A stretch of DNA of 64,000 bases from Tieghemostelium lacteum (GCA_001606155.1 LODT01000035.1:124001-188000); one strand, 5' to 3'; positions 41,335 to 53,500 are shown, numbered from the stretch's first letter. A program made the numbers and translations. The notes: a model not told the origin generated them from the sequence alone.

Positions 41335-41977
41335 TAATATATTGTTGTCACATTAATTTTTAAATCTTTGAAAATTTTAAAAGAAATTATTATTAAACAA
41401 TTTTTTTCTAAGAAAATTAAAATAGATCAATTTTATCATCTTCATAATCTAATTTAGAAGATATCTACCATTCTTTTCTGATTTTACAGTGATTGATGAT
41501 TTCAAATAAGAGATTTGTAAGTCATTGGAAGACTACAATAGTTATATTGATGAATTAAAAATTGAGACGGATGACGTAACTGAATCTGCTAAACTTATTG
41601 GAAACGATATTCAAAATCTCAGAAACAAATGTGGATATTTTAGATCAGAAATGTGATATATGTAACTATCCAGTGTTTGCAAAGATTCTATCTCTTTGAT
41701 TGTAAACATATCGAAACATAAATCAAATGATCAGCTGTACAAAACAAAAATAAAAATTAAAGTTCCCTCCCCATAGGGTGTATACACCAACTTATCTTTT
41801 CCAGAAATTTAATTTAATATCAAAATCAATTTCCACCTGTGTTAATGGATATTGGATATTTTAATTTAAAGTTCTTTTTTTTGTTTTTTTTATTATGAAT
41901 ATTTTGATTTCGGGTAGATTATTTATGTGTAAAAAAAAGTAATTATATTTTAAATATATTCAAATTAGAGATTATAT
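41335..41977. other. Interval between HELQ and eIF3C, containing a VPS18 fragment
   Basis: 643 bases. The HELQ promoter (41335-41440) and the 3' flank of eIF3C surround the decayed VPS18 piece listed separately at 41457-41722. Beyond the fragment there is a poly(T) run near 41876-41893 and nothing else I can name. Confidence 0.5.
41457..41722 (+). pseudogene. Decayed fragment of a VPS18 gene (C-terminal region up to RING)
   Basis: Plus-strand reading gives ED-I-x-PFFSDFTVIDDFK, stop, EICKSLEDYNSYIDELK, ESAKLIGNDIQNLRNKCGYF, then after a shift of one base KCDICNYPVFAKI and FDCKHI. This is the CTD of VPS18 (HOPS/CORVET tethering subunit), where metazoan and fungal proteins read LPFFPDF-x-x-IDxFK, ICxSLxxYNxxIxEL and a RING beginning K-C-x-x-C. 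The fragment has one in-frame stop, at least two frameshifts, no start and no remaining gene upstream. A partial duplicate of the host gene that inserted here and decayed is the likely explanation. Confidence 0.8.
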
Positions 41978-44887
41978 TTAATTAACATATAGAGCTTGTC
42001 TTTGATTTTTGTGTTTTGGATTTGATTTACGTTGTTGTTGAGATTGTGATTGTTGTTGAGATTGTGATTGTTGTTGAGATTGTGATTGTTGAGAAGATTG
42101 ATGTTGTTGTTGATTGTAATTTTGACGATGGTGGTGGTGATGGTGACCTTGACGAGACTGTTGATTTTGAAGATTTGGTAGATCGTCATTCTTCTTTCTG
42201 TAAATGGTACCAAATTTAACATCGTATATACGTTCATTCTGTTCAACAAAATCTACTAATCTCTCAGAGTAGTGTAAAGCTAGATATTGGAGTTTAGTTT
42301 GTTCAGCACGATGGAATGTGATGGTTTCAGTTGAGTGTTCCCAACTTGCTGAAATCTCTTGGTTGGTCATCATTTTACTGACTATACTGTGAACATGGTT
42401 TTTGGGTAGTTGGAAACGTTCAGAAATCTCAGATAGCAACATGCTGTCAAAATAAGCAGAATAAGTGAACAAGAAGGTCTTTAGAGATACCTCTTGTACA
42501 ATTCTCTTTAATTTCTCTTTAACTTGGTCAGCAGAAGGTATCAAAGCCCAGAATTTCAATGTGTTTATATAATCTAGACATTGTACCCAATCACCAGTTG
42601 ACAATGCTTTACTGGCTGCATAAATGATATCCTTACTAGACTCTGAAGGTGCGATAAAGATTTGTCTGTCTACACTGTCCATATGACGTTGATAGAACTT
42701 GCAAGTCTTGAGTTTGGACTCGAATGGATGTGAAGCAGCTTGAGGAACTGCAATCAACATACCAGAGATCAAATTGACAGTTTCAATAATATCAATTGGA
42801 ATCCACATGTGAGCTGGAATAGCACGAGTGGTTTCCTCAACTTCTCTGGTGGTATCTCTTTCAGCTGATTTTGGTTGAACGGATAGACCTTGTGCAAGAA
42901 GATCTTTTCTCAAACCAGAGAAATCAGCAACACAAGATTGAGCCTCTTGAATGTATCCACAACGGAATGCGCACAGACCCAATTGAACCATTGCACGATT
43001 GAATAGAATCTGAGTGGAGATATCCATAAGAGTTGGGTTATCTTGAATATGAGACATTAACATCATATCTCTAGCTTCATGGAACTTGTTGTTGATGGCA
43101 TTGAAATAAATATTACAGAGAATGGTACGAGCATTGAGACGTTCATCACCAAAATTGTAAATCAAAGGTGACAGTTTACTAATGACTTGTTGGTTCTCTA
43201 CAGAGTATTTATAGTATGCATGTTCAATACGTCTGACAGAGATTTTAGCAATAGCCTCACGATTACCACGTACCTCGTAGAACTCTTGAATCTTACAGGC
43301 AATCTCTAGAAGAGTTGGCTCATCAGAGAGTCTTTCAGCATACTCTTTAGTCTGATAGGTCAATGATTGCAAACCTTTAGAGAACTCGTCGTCTAAGAGC
43401 TCAAAGAGAGCTAGTAAATCACCTCTGACTACTACTTGACCAGCTGTCAAAACTGGGTCTTGACTAGCCAATGCCAAAACAAAGTTCTTATTCTGTTGCA
43501 AAATCTGAATGAGTTTCATAATGTTCTGAGCTACATTTCTCCAGATTTGAGTGGTCAATGGAACTTGGATATTTGCTGTATCAAATTGAGCGGCAATCAA
43601 ATGGTTGAGAACATTGAATTGCTCTTTATCGCCTTTAATCAAACTATTGAGTTTCTCTAAATGTTCAATTTGTTTCAAAGAGTCAGTCTTGACTTTACCT
43701 CTTTGTGAGACAACTTGCTTGAGTTTCTCCAAGAGTTCCATTTGAGAGAGGTTATCGTATTGTTCGAGAGCAGACTGTACAATAGGAGTTGTAGAATCAC
43801 TGCTTGTCAATACTGGTGATGTCTGTCCTGCTTGAGTGACTTTTAGCTGATCAGCTTGTGCTTGTCTGTTAGCTGAAGGTTTCTTCTTTCCACTGTCAGG
43901 TTGACCAGGTTTCTTTGGTGTCTCTTTAGCTGTAAACCATTTATTTCCACCTTCGTCATCGTCATGATAATCTGATGAATCTTCGCTATCTGAATCCCAA
44001 GACTCTGACAATAGTTCCTCTTCTGAATCCTCTTCAGATGAAGTCTCACTCTTTAGGAATCTACTAGCAGCTGCTGGTTTCTTAGCTGATGCTTTAGCCA
44101 TAGGTTTACCAACTGGTTTCTTTGGTTTATCTTCCTCTGATTCACTCTCTGATTCACTCTCTGATTCTGATTCCTCAGATTCCGAACCACTTTCTTCCTC
44201 TGATTCTGAACCACTTTCTTCTTCAGATTCAGAACCACTTTCTTCCTCTGACTCTGACTCTTCTTTAACATTAACTAAATCTGGGTTTTCACGATAGACT
44301 TTAATATCCTTTTCATAATCTGTATTAGATTTCTTTAGTTTCTTTGTCAATGCATTAAAACCTTTTGCTACATGAACATTAAATTTCTTTGTAGCCTCTT
44401 TAGTAGTACCACTATGTGCTCTCTCAATAACAAACAATGCCTTGATAAATGATGGTGGATTACCATTTGCAGATGTAATCTTTCCTGATTTTCCAATAAC
44501 TTTAATCATTTCATCATAAACTAGTATTATTTATAGTATATATATTAATATATTAAATTCCTACTAAATAGATCTCTATATATATATATATTGCTGTATA
44601 TTATAATCCTCCTTTAGGAACTTATAATGATGAAGATGCATACATTCATTGATTTTATCCCAATTGTTAATTTTAATAGAATTTCTAATTTTTGCTAGAA
44701 AGTCATCATACTGTTCCCAAAGTTTATCTTTTGGTGATCTGACAACTCTCTTTACTTCAATTTCATCTTCAGATGATTCTACATATTTTGGAACTGGTTT
44801 TTTAGATTTAACTTCTGATCCTGATGATGAATCTGATTCAGATTCAGAAGATGATGATGCTGCGTAAAACTTTGATTTTGAAGCCAT
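41978..44887 (-). CDS. eif3C: eIF3 subunit C (2 exons)
   Basis: Exons 44644-44887 and 41978-44520 (GTATGC donor, ATACTAG acceptor, phase 1), 928 residues. Core subunit of translation initiation factor 3. N-terminal Ser/Asp/Glu-rich start (MASKSKFYAAS with acidic Ser runs), then DKLWEQYDDFLAKIRNSIK and KALFVIERAHSG as in other eIF3c. A second acidic block carries three copies of EESGSESE followed by a Ser-Glu alternation. The conserved helical and PCI region runs to about residue 830 (HMWIPIDIIETVNLISGML, SEISERFQLPKNHVHSIVSKMM). The tail is Gln/His/Ser-rich with a tandem QQQSQS unit encoded by an 18-base repeat. Confidence 0.93.
42042..42091 (-). repeat. Tandem 18-base coding repeat in eIF3C tail
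   Basis: On the plus strand a unit of the form TTGTTGAGATTGTGATTG is repeated almost three times without change, encoding Gln-Ser-Gln-Ser-Gln-Gln on the minus strand. The nucleotide identity of the copies points to recent slippage expansion. Confidence 0.7.
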
Positions 44888-45364
44888 CTTGTATTTTGTC
44901 TTATCAACTAGAATTGAATTTATCTTTGTTAGAAAAAGATAAAACTACAATATGAAAATACAACTAAAAAAAAAAAAAAAAAAAACTTTTTAATAAAAAT
45001 TGAATTTCGATAAAACGAAGATTAGAGCTTCAAAATAGAGAAAAAAAAATGAAATTTGTTATTTACTTAAATATTAATAGGAACTTTGGAATTACTATAT
45101 TTAAATAATCATAAAAGTATTATGTAGATTTAATTAATAATTTTCTTTTAATAAATGTTTTTTTGAGTTTTCTACAACCTTTACTTCCTATAATGATATT
45201 GATAGTACCAAATACCTGAAATGATCAATACTAATAAATTTGAGTCAATATTCCAAAATAACAATAATAGTAAAAATATTATTTATTTATAAAAATGCGC
45301 CATTTTGTCAAATAGGATAATTTTTGGTTCATCATTTTTGTGAATTTATTTTGTTAAGGATAAA
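44888..45364. promoter_or_regulatory. Divergent promoter region, eIF3C and TRIP13 genes
   Basis: 477 bases. Poly(A) run at about 44967-44984 close to eIF3C, long AT-rich centre, and ATAAAAATGCGCCATTTTGTCAAAT near 45290 before the TRIP13 start, including a rare GC patch (GCGCC). No named element recognised. Confidence 0.35.
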
Positions 45365-46639
45365 ATGAATCAATTTCATTTGAATATAGAAGTTCAGTTG
45401 AAAAGCAAGTCACCTGTAAAATATAAGGATGTTATAGATAGTATTTCAGTATATTTAAAAGAAGAGACTACTCATAGGGTGTTGATAGAGAGATGTAAAA
45501 GTCATATGACAATGAATGATAATGGTAATTTAGAGTCTTTTCAATGGGATGTCGATCAGTTACCAATGAATATTAGTAAACATGTGGATAGAGTTGATAT
45601 ATTCCCAGTTTGTAGAGTTGTAGAAAGTAGTGTTGAAATTGAATTTAACATACATGTGTACAAATTGTCAAAAGAAAAGTCTTCGGATGAGGTATCTCAA
45701 GATCAAGATGAATCATCACCTTTTCAACAATGGATATTACCAAACCAGGAGTTTGGTACACTTTGGGAGAGTCTGGCATTTGATGACAGTCTTAAAAGTC
45801 AGTTGTTAGATTATATCAGTACTCTACTGCTGTTTGGTAGATTTCAAATCGACAGTAATATTATTACGAATAATAGAATACTGTTTCTGTATGGACCACC
45901 TGGAACTGGTAAAACATCACTTGCCAAAGCTTTGGCTCAAAAGATTTCAGTTAGATTTCAAAATCAATTTAAAGATTCATTTCAACTTTTTGAAATCAAC
46001 AGTCACTCTCTTTTCAGTAAATGGTTTTCAGAGAGTGGTAAACTGGTGATGAAACTCTTTCAGAGAATTAGAGAACAACTGGAAGACCAAAATAGCTTTC
46101 TAGTGCTACTTATTGATGAAGTGGAGTCACTGACATCAGCTAGAAAATCAGCATTACAGGGTAATGAGCCTTCGGATGCCATACGTGTAGTCAATGCATT
46201 TCTGACACAACTCGATCAACTTAAACTCTACAAAAACATTTTGATTATATCCACTAGTAATCTTCCACAAGCTGTTGATGATGCATTCATTGATAGAGCT
46301 GATTGGAAGCAGTATATAGGTCCACCATCAATCAAAGCCAGAGACTATATATTCTCTTCCATCATTAATGAACTACAACAAAAACAATTTATTCAACCCT
46401 CAACGACTAATATTTTAATGGAGACTGATGATCAAAGTAATTCAAAAGCTATTACAATTCAAGAACTAATCAAACTAACAGATGCTCATAGTGGTAGATT
46501 TTTAAGAAAATTACCATTTCTAGCCATTTCAAAATGTATATCATCTGGATACACACCACCTATACCCTATAATGAATTTTTAAAGTCACTTCATATTTGT
46601 ATTTTAAATAATAAGATTAAAGAAGAATTTGGAAAATAA
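45365..46639 (+). CDS. TRIP13/Pch2 AAA+ ATPase
   Basis: Single exon, 424 residues. TRIP13/Pch2 remodels HORMA-domain proteins such as MAD2 in the spindle checkpoint and meiosis. Walker A is GPPGTGKTS (about residues 177-185), Walker B is LLIDEVESL, and the family mark after it is ARKSALQGNEPSDAIRVVNAF. Sensor/arginine region ISTSNLPQAVDDAFIDRADWKQYIGPPS is nearly identical to TRIP13 except Trp for Ile in RADIKQ. The N-terminal domain (about 1-105) is divergent and precedes QWILPNQEFGTLWESLAFD, the usual linker WxLP-x(n)-LWESL-x-x-D. D. discoideum-type dictyostelids lack classical synaptonemal complex, so a checkpoint role is plausible. Confidence 0.93.
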   Translation: MNQFHLNIEVQLKSKSPVKYKDVIDSISVYLKEETTHRVLIERCKSHMTMNDNGNLESFQWDVDQLPMNISKHVDRVDIFPVCRVVESSVEIEFNIHVYKLSKEKSSDEVSQDQDESSPFQQWILPNQEFGTLWESLAFDDSLKSQLLDYISTLLLFGRFQIDSNIITNNRILFLYGPPGTGKTSLAKALAQKISVRFQNQFKDSFQLFEINSHSLFSKWFSESGKLVMKLFQRIREQLEDQNSFLVLLIDEVESLTSARKSALQGNEPSDAIRVVNAFLTQLDQLKLYKNILIISTSNLPQAVDDAFIDRADWKQYIGPPSIKARDYIFSSIINELQQKQFIQPSTTNILMETDDQSNSKAITIQELIKLTDAHSGRFLRKLPFLAISKCISSGYTPPIPYNEFLKSLHICILNNKIKEEFGK

Positions 46640-46710
46640 AAAAATTAAATTGGTGTATGTGTTTTATATATATATATATGAATCTAAAATCTATATGTTT
46701 TGTATTTGTT

Positions 46711-48915
46711 TTATTTTAATTTTGCATTGATTGGGGTTGATCTTGAAGTGGTTAATGATACTTTTTGAGCAATTAAGAGTTCAGTATTCTTGTAGAAAAC
46801 TTTGGAATTTTCAAGTTTTAATTCATAGTGAAGGAATTCTTTTTGATAGTCAATAGAGGCTTTTGGTTGAATGGTCATTCCCTTACCTGCGATAGTTGAT
46901 CCAACTTGTACATTGGAAATCTCATCTTGGGGTGGAGAGAGAACAGATACATTACCAGCACCATCATCAGCAACTACAACCATAGCCTCTGAAAGTACAC
47001 CTTTGAATTTAGATGGTTTCAAATTGAGTACAACTGCAAGTTTCTTATCTTTGAGTTCAGAAGGGTCTGGATAACTACCTTTCAAACCTGCTACTGAGGT
47101 CTTTGTTACACCATTACCAATATCCAATTGAAGGAGATACAAATTTTCAGCAGTTGGATGATTATCCACCTGTTTAACTTGAGCAATTTTACAGTCGATT
47201 GGGAACTCTGGTCCAACACCTGAAAATCTTTGACGATATTCCTTGAGGTTGTTACCATCAATTCTCTGAATCAGAGGAGTAATGTTATTGGATATCTCAT
47301 GACCTGGTTTAATAAGGAACTCGAATACAGTTGAGAATGGAGTTGGATCTACTGCGAGTTGTTGATGAATTTGGTTGGACAATAATGGTGTAAATGGTTC
47401 AAAAATGGTTGCCAACATTTTAATACAGTTAATGAGAATATTCAAAATGGTACCCGAACGTGGATCGGTAACTGGATAGTCCCAAGCCTTGTTAGTTTGC
47501 ATGTATGCATTACAACGTGCACTAATACTCATAGCAATCTTTAGACCTTCTTTAATCTTGATAGCTTCCATATTCTCAAAGTAGTCAAAGAGTAGTTTAT
47601 TAATTTCCTTAATAAACTGTTCATCACCTTCTGTGATTACACCAATTGCTGGAAGAACTCTATTGTACTTATTATCAATATACTTTAAGACTCTATTGAT
47701 AAGGTTACCATAGTTATTGAGTAATTCATTGTTTTTAGCATTGAAATCGTCCCAACTAAATATAGAATCAGATTGTTCAGGTCTGTTAGAAAGTAGATAG
47801 AAACGGAAGACATCAGCAGGGATACCAGTTGATTTAGCACCATCACCAAAAATACCGGTATTACGAGATTTTGAGAATTTACCAGTTTCGTAGTTGAGGA
47901 ACTCGGTGGTTGAAAGGGTCTTCAACATGGTGTAATTGTCGTGTGTTCCAATGAGACTTGCTGGGAAGATGACAGTGTGGAAAGGTACATTGTCTTTACC
48001 CATAAATTGAACGAGTTCGACTTGTTCAGGGTTCTTCCACCATTTCTCCCACTCTGGAGTGTACTCTTTGGTGATGGAAAGGTACCCGATAGGAGCATCA
48101 AACCACACGTAGAATACCTTGTCTTTGTATTCCTCGAGAGGTACTGGTGTACCCCATTTAAGGTCTCTGGTGATACAACGTGGTTTCAGTTCACCTTTAA
48201 CCCAAGTATTAGTGATATGAATACTGTTATCTGACCAAGCACCTTTTGCAGAGTTTGTGTCCACAAAGGTATTAACTCTCTCTTGCAACTGTGGTAAATC
48301 TAGAAAAATGTGTTTGGTTGATTTTAAATGTGGGGTATTTCTACAAATTGAACAACGTGGGTTCAAAAGTTCTTCAGGGTTGAGAAGTTTTGAACACTTG
48401 TCACATTGGTCACCTCTAGAGTCTGGGTATTGACAGTTTGGACAAGTACCTTCTACAAATCTGTCTGCAAGGAACATTTTGCAATGGTCACAAAATAGTT
48501 GTTCCATCTCTTGACTTTGAGTATACCCATTCTTGTGACATTTATTGAATATATCCTGAGCAATTTCAGTCTGACTTTGAGTTGATGTTCTACCAAATTT
48601 ATCAAATCCGATATTAAACCATTCATAGATCTCTGCATGAATCTTGTGGTATTTATCACAGATTTCTTGTGGTGTACATTTCATTTGTAGTGCTTTGGTT
48701 TCAGTTGCAGTACCGTATTCATCAGTACCACAAATATAGATACAATTGTAACCTCTTAAACGGGCGTATCTAGCATAGACATCACCACTCAATACACAAC
48801 CTATAATGTTACCTAAATGTGGTACATTGTTTACATATGGTAATGCACTGGTAATCAAAAGATTCTTTTGACCAGGTTTTGGTAATATAACTTCACCAAC
48901 TTTAGGAGAACTCAT
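46711..48915 (-). CDS. metS: Methionyl-tRNA synthetase, cytosolic, with C-terminal EMAP II-like domain
   Basis: Single exon, 734 residues. Class I synthetase. HIGH-type site PHLGNIIGCV near the N-terminus, KMSKS-type site GKFSKSRNTG, and a double zinc knuckle in the connective peptide (CDHCKMFLADRF, CPNCQYPDSRGDQCDKC, CSICRNTPH). The anticodon-binding helical part follows (AMSISARCNAYMQTNKAWD). From about residue 570 a tRNA-binding OB-fold of the EMAP II/Arc1p type is fused (CKIAQVKQVDNHPTAENLYL, LNLKPSKFKGVLSEAMVV, NVQVGSTIAGKGM). Many fungal and animal cytosolic MetRS carry their tRNA-binding help on partner proteins; here it is on the enzyme itself, as in plants and nematodes. Confidence 0.95.
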   Translation of the reverse strand: MSSPKVGEVILPKPGQKNLLITSALPYVNNVPHLGNIIGCVLSGDVYARYARLRGYNCIYICGTDEYGTATETKALQMKCTPQEICDKYHKIHAEIYEWFNIGFDKFGRTSTQSQTEIAQDIFNKCHKNGYTQSQEMEQLFCDHCKMFLADRFVEGTCPNCQYPDSRGDQCDKCSKLLNPEELLNPRCSICRNTPHLKSTKHIFLDLPQLQERVNTFVDTNSAKGAWSDNSIHITNTWVKGELKPRCITRDLKWGTPVPLEEYKDKVFYVWFDAPIGYLSITKEYTPEWEKWWKNPEQVELVQFMGKDNVPFHTVIFPASLIGTHDNYTMLKTLSTTEFLNYETGKFSKSRNTGIFGDGAKSTGIPADVFRFYLLSNRPEQSDSIFSWDDFNAKNNELLNNYGNLINRVLKYIDNKYNRVLPAIGVITEGDEQFIKEINKLLFDYFENMEAIKIKEGLKIAMSISARCNAYMQTNKAWDYPVTDPRSGTILNILINCIKMLATIFEPFTPLLSNQIHQQLAVDPTPFSTVFEFLIKPGHEISNNITPLIQRIDGNNLKEYRQRFSGVGPEFPIDCKIAQVKQVDNHPTAENLYLLQLDIGNGVTKTSVAGLKGSYPDPSELKDKKLAVVLNLKPSKFKGVLSEAMVVVADDGAGNVSVLSPPQDEISNVQVGSTIAGKGMTIQPKASIDYQKEFLHYELKLENSKVFYKNTELLIAQKVSLTTSRSTPINAKLK

Positions 48916-49392
48916 ATCTAATTCGTAAAATAATAATAATAAAAAAAATTATAATAAAAAATTAAAAAAAAAACAACTTCATTTTATTTTAAACAATTGC
49001 CATCTTTATTAAATTGTTAAATAATGAGTATAAAATGAAGTTTTTATTCTTAAGAACTTCTCAATAACTTGAATTATAAATAAATCATTAATTAAAAAAT
49101 TGTATTGTTAAAGAAAGGAAAAAAGTATGATTTAATATGTGAAAATTAATAAAAGATTCTAAAGAAAATGAAATAAATTCTGGATAATTATTAATTTAAA
49201 TGATTGCAATGTCAACCCCATAACCACCAAATTTATAAAATCAGATTTTTTGTGGCAACAAAAAAGAAATACAAAAAAATTTGTTTTTTTTTTTTTTTTT
49301 TTTTTTTTTCAAAGTTTGATTTTTTCATATAAATAGATATCTTTGTAAAGTAATCGTTTATTTATTTTTTAAATAGATAAGATTGGTAAAGA
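48916..49392. promoter_or_regulatory. Divergent promoter region, MetRS and aquaporin genes, with poly(T) tract and imperfect hairpin
   Basis: 477 bases between divergent starts. A poly(T) run at about 49284-49309 lies about 85 bases from the aquaporin start. An imperfect inverted repeat occupies 48975-49042: AACTTCATTTTA (48975-48986) pairs with 49031-49042, with an inner AACAATT/AATTGTT stem and a bulge. Confidence 0.4.
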
Positions 49393-50362
49393 ATGTCAGG
49401 TGATGATCAAAATTTAGATTATAATGAATTGGAAGAAACCAGTATTACAGTAGATAAAGAACAAGAGGAAGACGAACAACCAATTGTAGATTCCGAAGAG
49501 GCAACTAATAAGAAAAGATGGATATTAATTCGTGCAGTTATCGGTGAATTACTGTGCACTTTCCTTTTCATCTACATTGTTTGTGCAACCTCTGCCAATT
49601 TTATCAGATTAAAGACTGTTATGAACCCAGTAGTAGGTGCCTTATCTACTGGTTTTGCATCAGTTGCCTTAATCTATGCTTTTGCAGATGTTTCTGGTGC
49701 ACATTTCAATCCAAGTGTAACCTTTAGGTAGGGCAGATCAATAGTCAATAATCAAAGGAGATAGTAGGTAATAACTAACACTTTTTTTAACTAAAATTTT
49801 TGAAATTAGTACAATGATTACAAGAAAGACATCGATTACAAAAGGTTTAATGTATATTGCTGCACAATTAGTTGGATCAGTTTTAGCTGCATTGATATTA
49901 TTGGCAACATTCCCAGGAGATGATTTTAAGGGTGGTAATGTTGCATCCGCTCTTGCAATTGAACCAGCACCAGATGCTAATATTGGTAATGCATTCTTGA
50001 TGGAAATGATTTTAACTTTTATTTTGGTTTATGTAATCTTTGCAGTTGCTTTTGATACTGTAGATAACAATGTAAAGACTGTTGTACGTGGTGGTAAACA
50101 AGGTAATAATTTGACCATTTATAATACCTCTGGTCAGACCAAAGCTGGTTTTGCCCCAATTGCTATTGGTTTCACTTTAGGATTTTTATGTTTTATGGGT
50201 GGTTCGGTATCTGGTGGTGCCTTTAACCCAGCACGTGTATTTTCAACTGCTCTCGTTGGAAGAAATTGGACTGCTCATTGGATGTATTGGATTGCTGATT
50301 TCTTAGGTGCCGGTTTAGCTGGTTTCACCCAAAGTTTCTTCTCAACTAAATACAATAAATAA
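49393..50362 (+). CDS. Aquaporin (MIP family) with long charged loop (2 exons)
   Basis: Exons 49393-49727 and 49810-50362 join in phase 2 (GTAGGG donor, GAAATTAG acceptor), 295 residues. A water or small-solute channel. An acidic N-terminal arm of about 38 residues is followed by six membrane spans and the two half-helices HFNPSVTF (NPS rather than NPA) and GGAFNPARVF. The residues around the second motif (G-G-A-F-N-P-A-R) are typical of water-selective members. Between spans 4 and 5 there is an extended hydrophilic loop (DNNVKTVVRGGKQGNN, then NTSGQTKAGFAP) of about 30 residues; comparable loops gate dictyostelid AqpB. Selectivity and gating are inferred only. Confidence 0.92.
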
Positions 50363-50549
50363 ATTAATCACCTCCCCTCAAACAATCTCTAATAATAGTA
50401 ATAATAGTAAACAACAATAATAATAGTAATAAATGTTCAAAAAAACTTGAAAAAAAAGTATAATATTTATAAACACCTATGTCCACGTATTGTGGAGTTT
50501 GTGTGGTTTTTTTTCAATTTTAAAATAGGGTAATTAATTCAAGTTAGCG

Positions 50550-53500
50550 TTAATTACTATTTTGTAATTTGAGTTTATTCTGAAGAGATATCATATGAAG
50601 CATAACTTTTTTATGAGCGTGATTTTTAATAGCTACGTATGCAATAATAACCAGCAGAGCTACTCCAAATACAGAGCAACCAACTATAATTCCAATTAAT
50701 TGAGTTTTGGTTAGTCCTTTTGATTTGGTACAAAATGATGAGTCCTCTTTAACTAGTAGGGAGAAATCTGGATCTAGAACAATAGTGCTTTGATAAAATG
50801 GAACATTGATGGCTATTGTAGATTGTAGTGATCCAGAAGTATTCTGTTGTGATATCAATTGATTTTGAATTTGTGTTGGTCTATTATCGATTAGACCAAC
50901 TTTAATGAACCTACTGTAAAGTGAGTATTCATTAATTGATAATTTATAAAATTCGTCATTTTCGTTATTGTTTCCTTGTTCAGTTTGACTTGTTGGAGTA
51001 CAATCACCTATATCAGATTGACTATTTTTGAAATCGGCTGTGAAGATAAATTGTAGTGTATTGACATTTTTGGTGAATTTGTAAGGTGTCATTGAGATGG
51101 TGTATTTGAGGGTTGAGGGATTCATTGGTAATTGTTGGCCTGCAAATTCTACAACTTCATATTTTGTAAACCATTTCACAGTTACTGATACAGTGGTACT
51201 CAAATCCATGTGTGTGAAATTGTATTGGTAGAGGTACTCAGTATTCTCACTATCGGATTTATTAGTGAATATCCATACATGGAAATCCTCTTGATGTACT
51301 GGTTCACCTTTGATATCCAGTTCTCTGAGACCAATAAGACTGACAAGACCTGAAAGTTTAACTCCATTTTCACCTTCTGGTAAATCAGTTTTGAAATCTG
51401 GTGAGGTTTCGTTGATTGTTGGGTTCACGATTATAACTTGTGACATACAATCTGCACCTTGGTAACCAGGTTTACATTCACATCCAATGAATTCTATACA
51501 TGTACCTCTAGATGGTCCACCACATACTGGGCTACCTTTACAATTTCCAGATGGTGCTGTAATAGTTGGTGTAACAGGTACTTTATAAGGTGTAATAGTG
51601 AGAATATTGGAAGACTCTCCGTACACATTTTGAACTAATACATCAAATGTATCATGAGGAAATTCTGAAATTCCATAACAAATTAAATAACTTCCAGACT
51701 TTTGAATAATGTTTCGATAGGTGATATACCCTTTTTGGTCTTTATAGTTGATATACACTGTCACTGTATTTTCTAATTTTTTACCATAAATGGTAATTGA
51801 TCCACCGTAATTAGAAATAGACTCAACTGATTGCAAGTATGGTTTAGTTGCAAGATTAGTTGGAATAGGTTCTAAAAATTTAAACATATAGTTTTGTAAT
51901 TTATCTGTAACTCCGTTGATTGTAGGTTGAATGTATCCATTAAACCCAAATCCGTATGGTATAGTTACTTCACTTGCAAATGTACATTCAGTATTAGAAC
52001 AATTCTGGAAGTCTAGTGTAAATCCAATAGATTCTCCAGACATTGTGGATAGAGATAAAATAGGTAGAGTATCAGTTTTTATACCTACACCAGTTGGGCC
52101 ATCGTCTACTATCAAAATTGCAGTTTCAGTTCTAAACTTTGCTTCAAATCCTACATCAACACCAGACTCATTAAAGAATGAGAAGGATACTAGAATTGGT
52201 GAATTATTATCCGTTGTAGCTGGACATGTGACTGATACTCTTTGAGATGATTCATCGTTTATGATATACTGCAATGCATTGAATTGGTAGTAATTTGGAT
52301 CATATTTGAGAGTTGCAACTGAAAACCATCCAGATTTATCTTGTAGATATACTTCTGCAATATTGTAGATCTCAGATCGACAAGGATCACTTGGAAGTGG
52401 GAAAACAAGTGAATATAGATCACTAGCTTGATCATAAGTCTCCGCTGAAAGTTTTCCACTATAGCCAACATAATTATTTATACTACGTATTGTTAAGTTA
52501 CCCCAATCGAATCCATTGATTTGATCTTGAACTCTAACTCTAAATCCAAAATGAGTACTATTCAAAAGAGGATAAGAATTTACAATAAATGGTGGAACTT
52601 CATCAGATTCAGTGGCAGTGGTAACTTTCAAATCAGCAATTGAACCAAGTCCAGAAACCAATACTGCAGAATCATATAAACCATTGGCATATAATTGGTA
52701 ACACACAGATTTCACCATTGATCTTTGTGGAATATAAAACTGACATTTAAAGTATCCTTTAGAAGCATCCCAATCACAATAGTTTATAGTAGAATAGATA
52801 CTAGATCTATCACACATTTGGAAATATACCAGAGTATTAGGTGTAGATTTTTCAAAATTGATATACAATTCATTATTTAGACCTGAATTACTAACATTCA
52901 TATTATTATATAAAAATTTAAATACCTTAATAGATTTTACCAAATCATAATTGACTGGATCTATAATAATTTAAAATTAGTAATTTGCTTTGAAAAATCA
53001 TGACGATAGTATAGTAAATAGATAAATACTTATAAAATTATAATAAGATTTTGGTAGTTGAGATAATTGAATAGAAGTTGGAAAACTAGAGTAGACCATT
53101 TGATTTCCACCTATATCACCAATTTTAATTTCTTGAGATGTTTGGTCATAGACATTTACAAATCTTTCAAAGTGTATGGTACCATTGGTGGTATTTCGGA
53201 ATACTATGTCACTACCAGTGAGTATAATAGGTTGTTTAGTTTGTCTGTCTATGAATGGTAGAGTTACAGAACCTATTCCAGCAGCGTCTTGAAGAATAGC
53301 TCTAAATAATCTCCTATCAGATATGATGGTGTCAAATTCCAGTGATATTAATAGAGGTATTGTGGTATCGGTTTGAATTGTTTGTTGTGGGATAGAGTAT
53401 GGCAGGGGCATGTGTTGAACTGTACCAAATACATATGTAGGGAGGTACTTTGGTGAAAATATCTGAACATTGTCATAATAGAATGCTCTATCTTGTGTGG

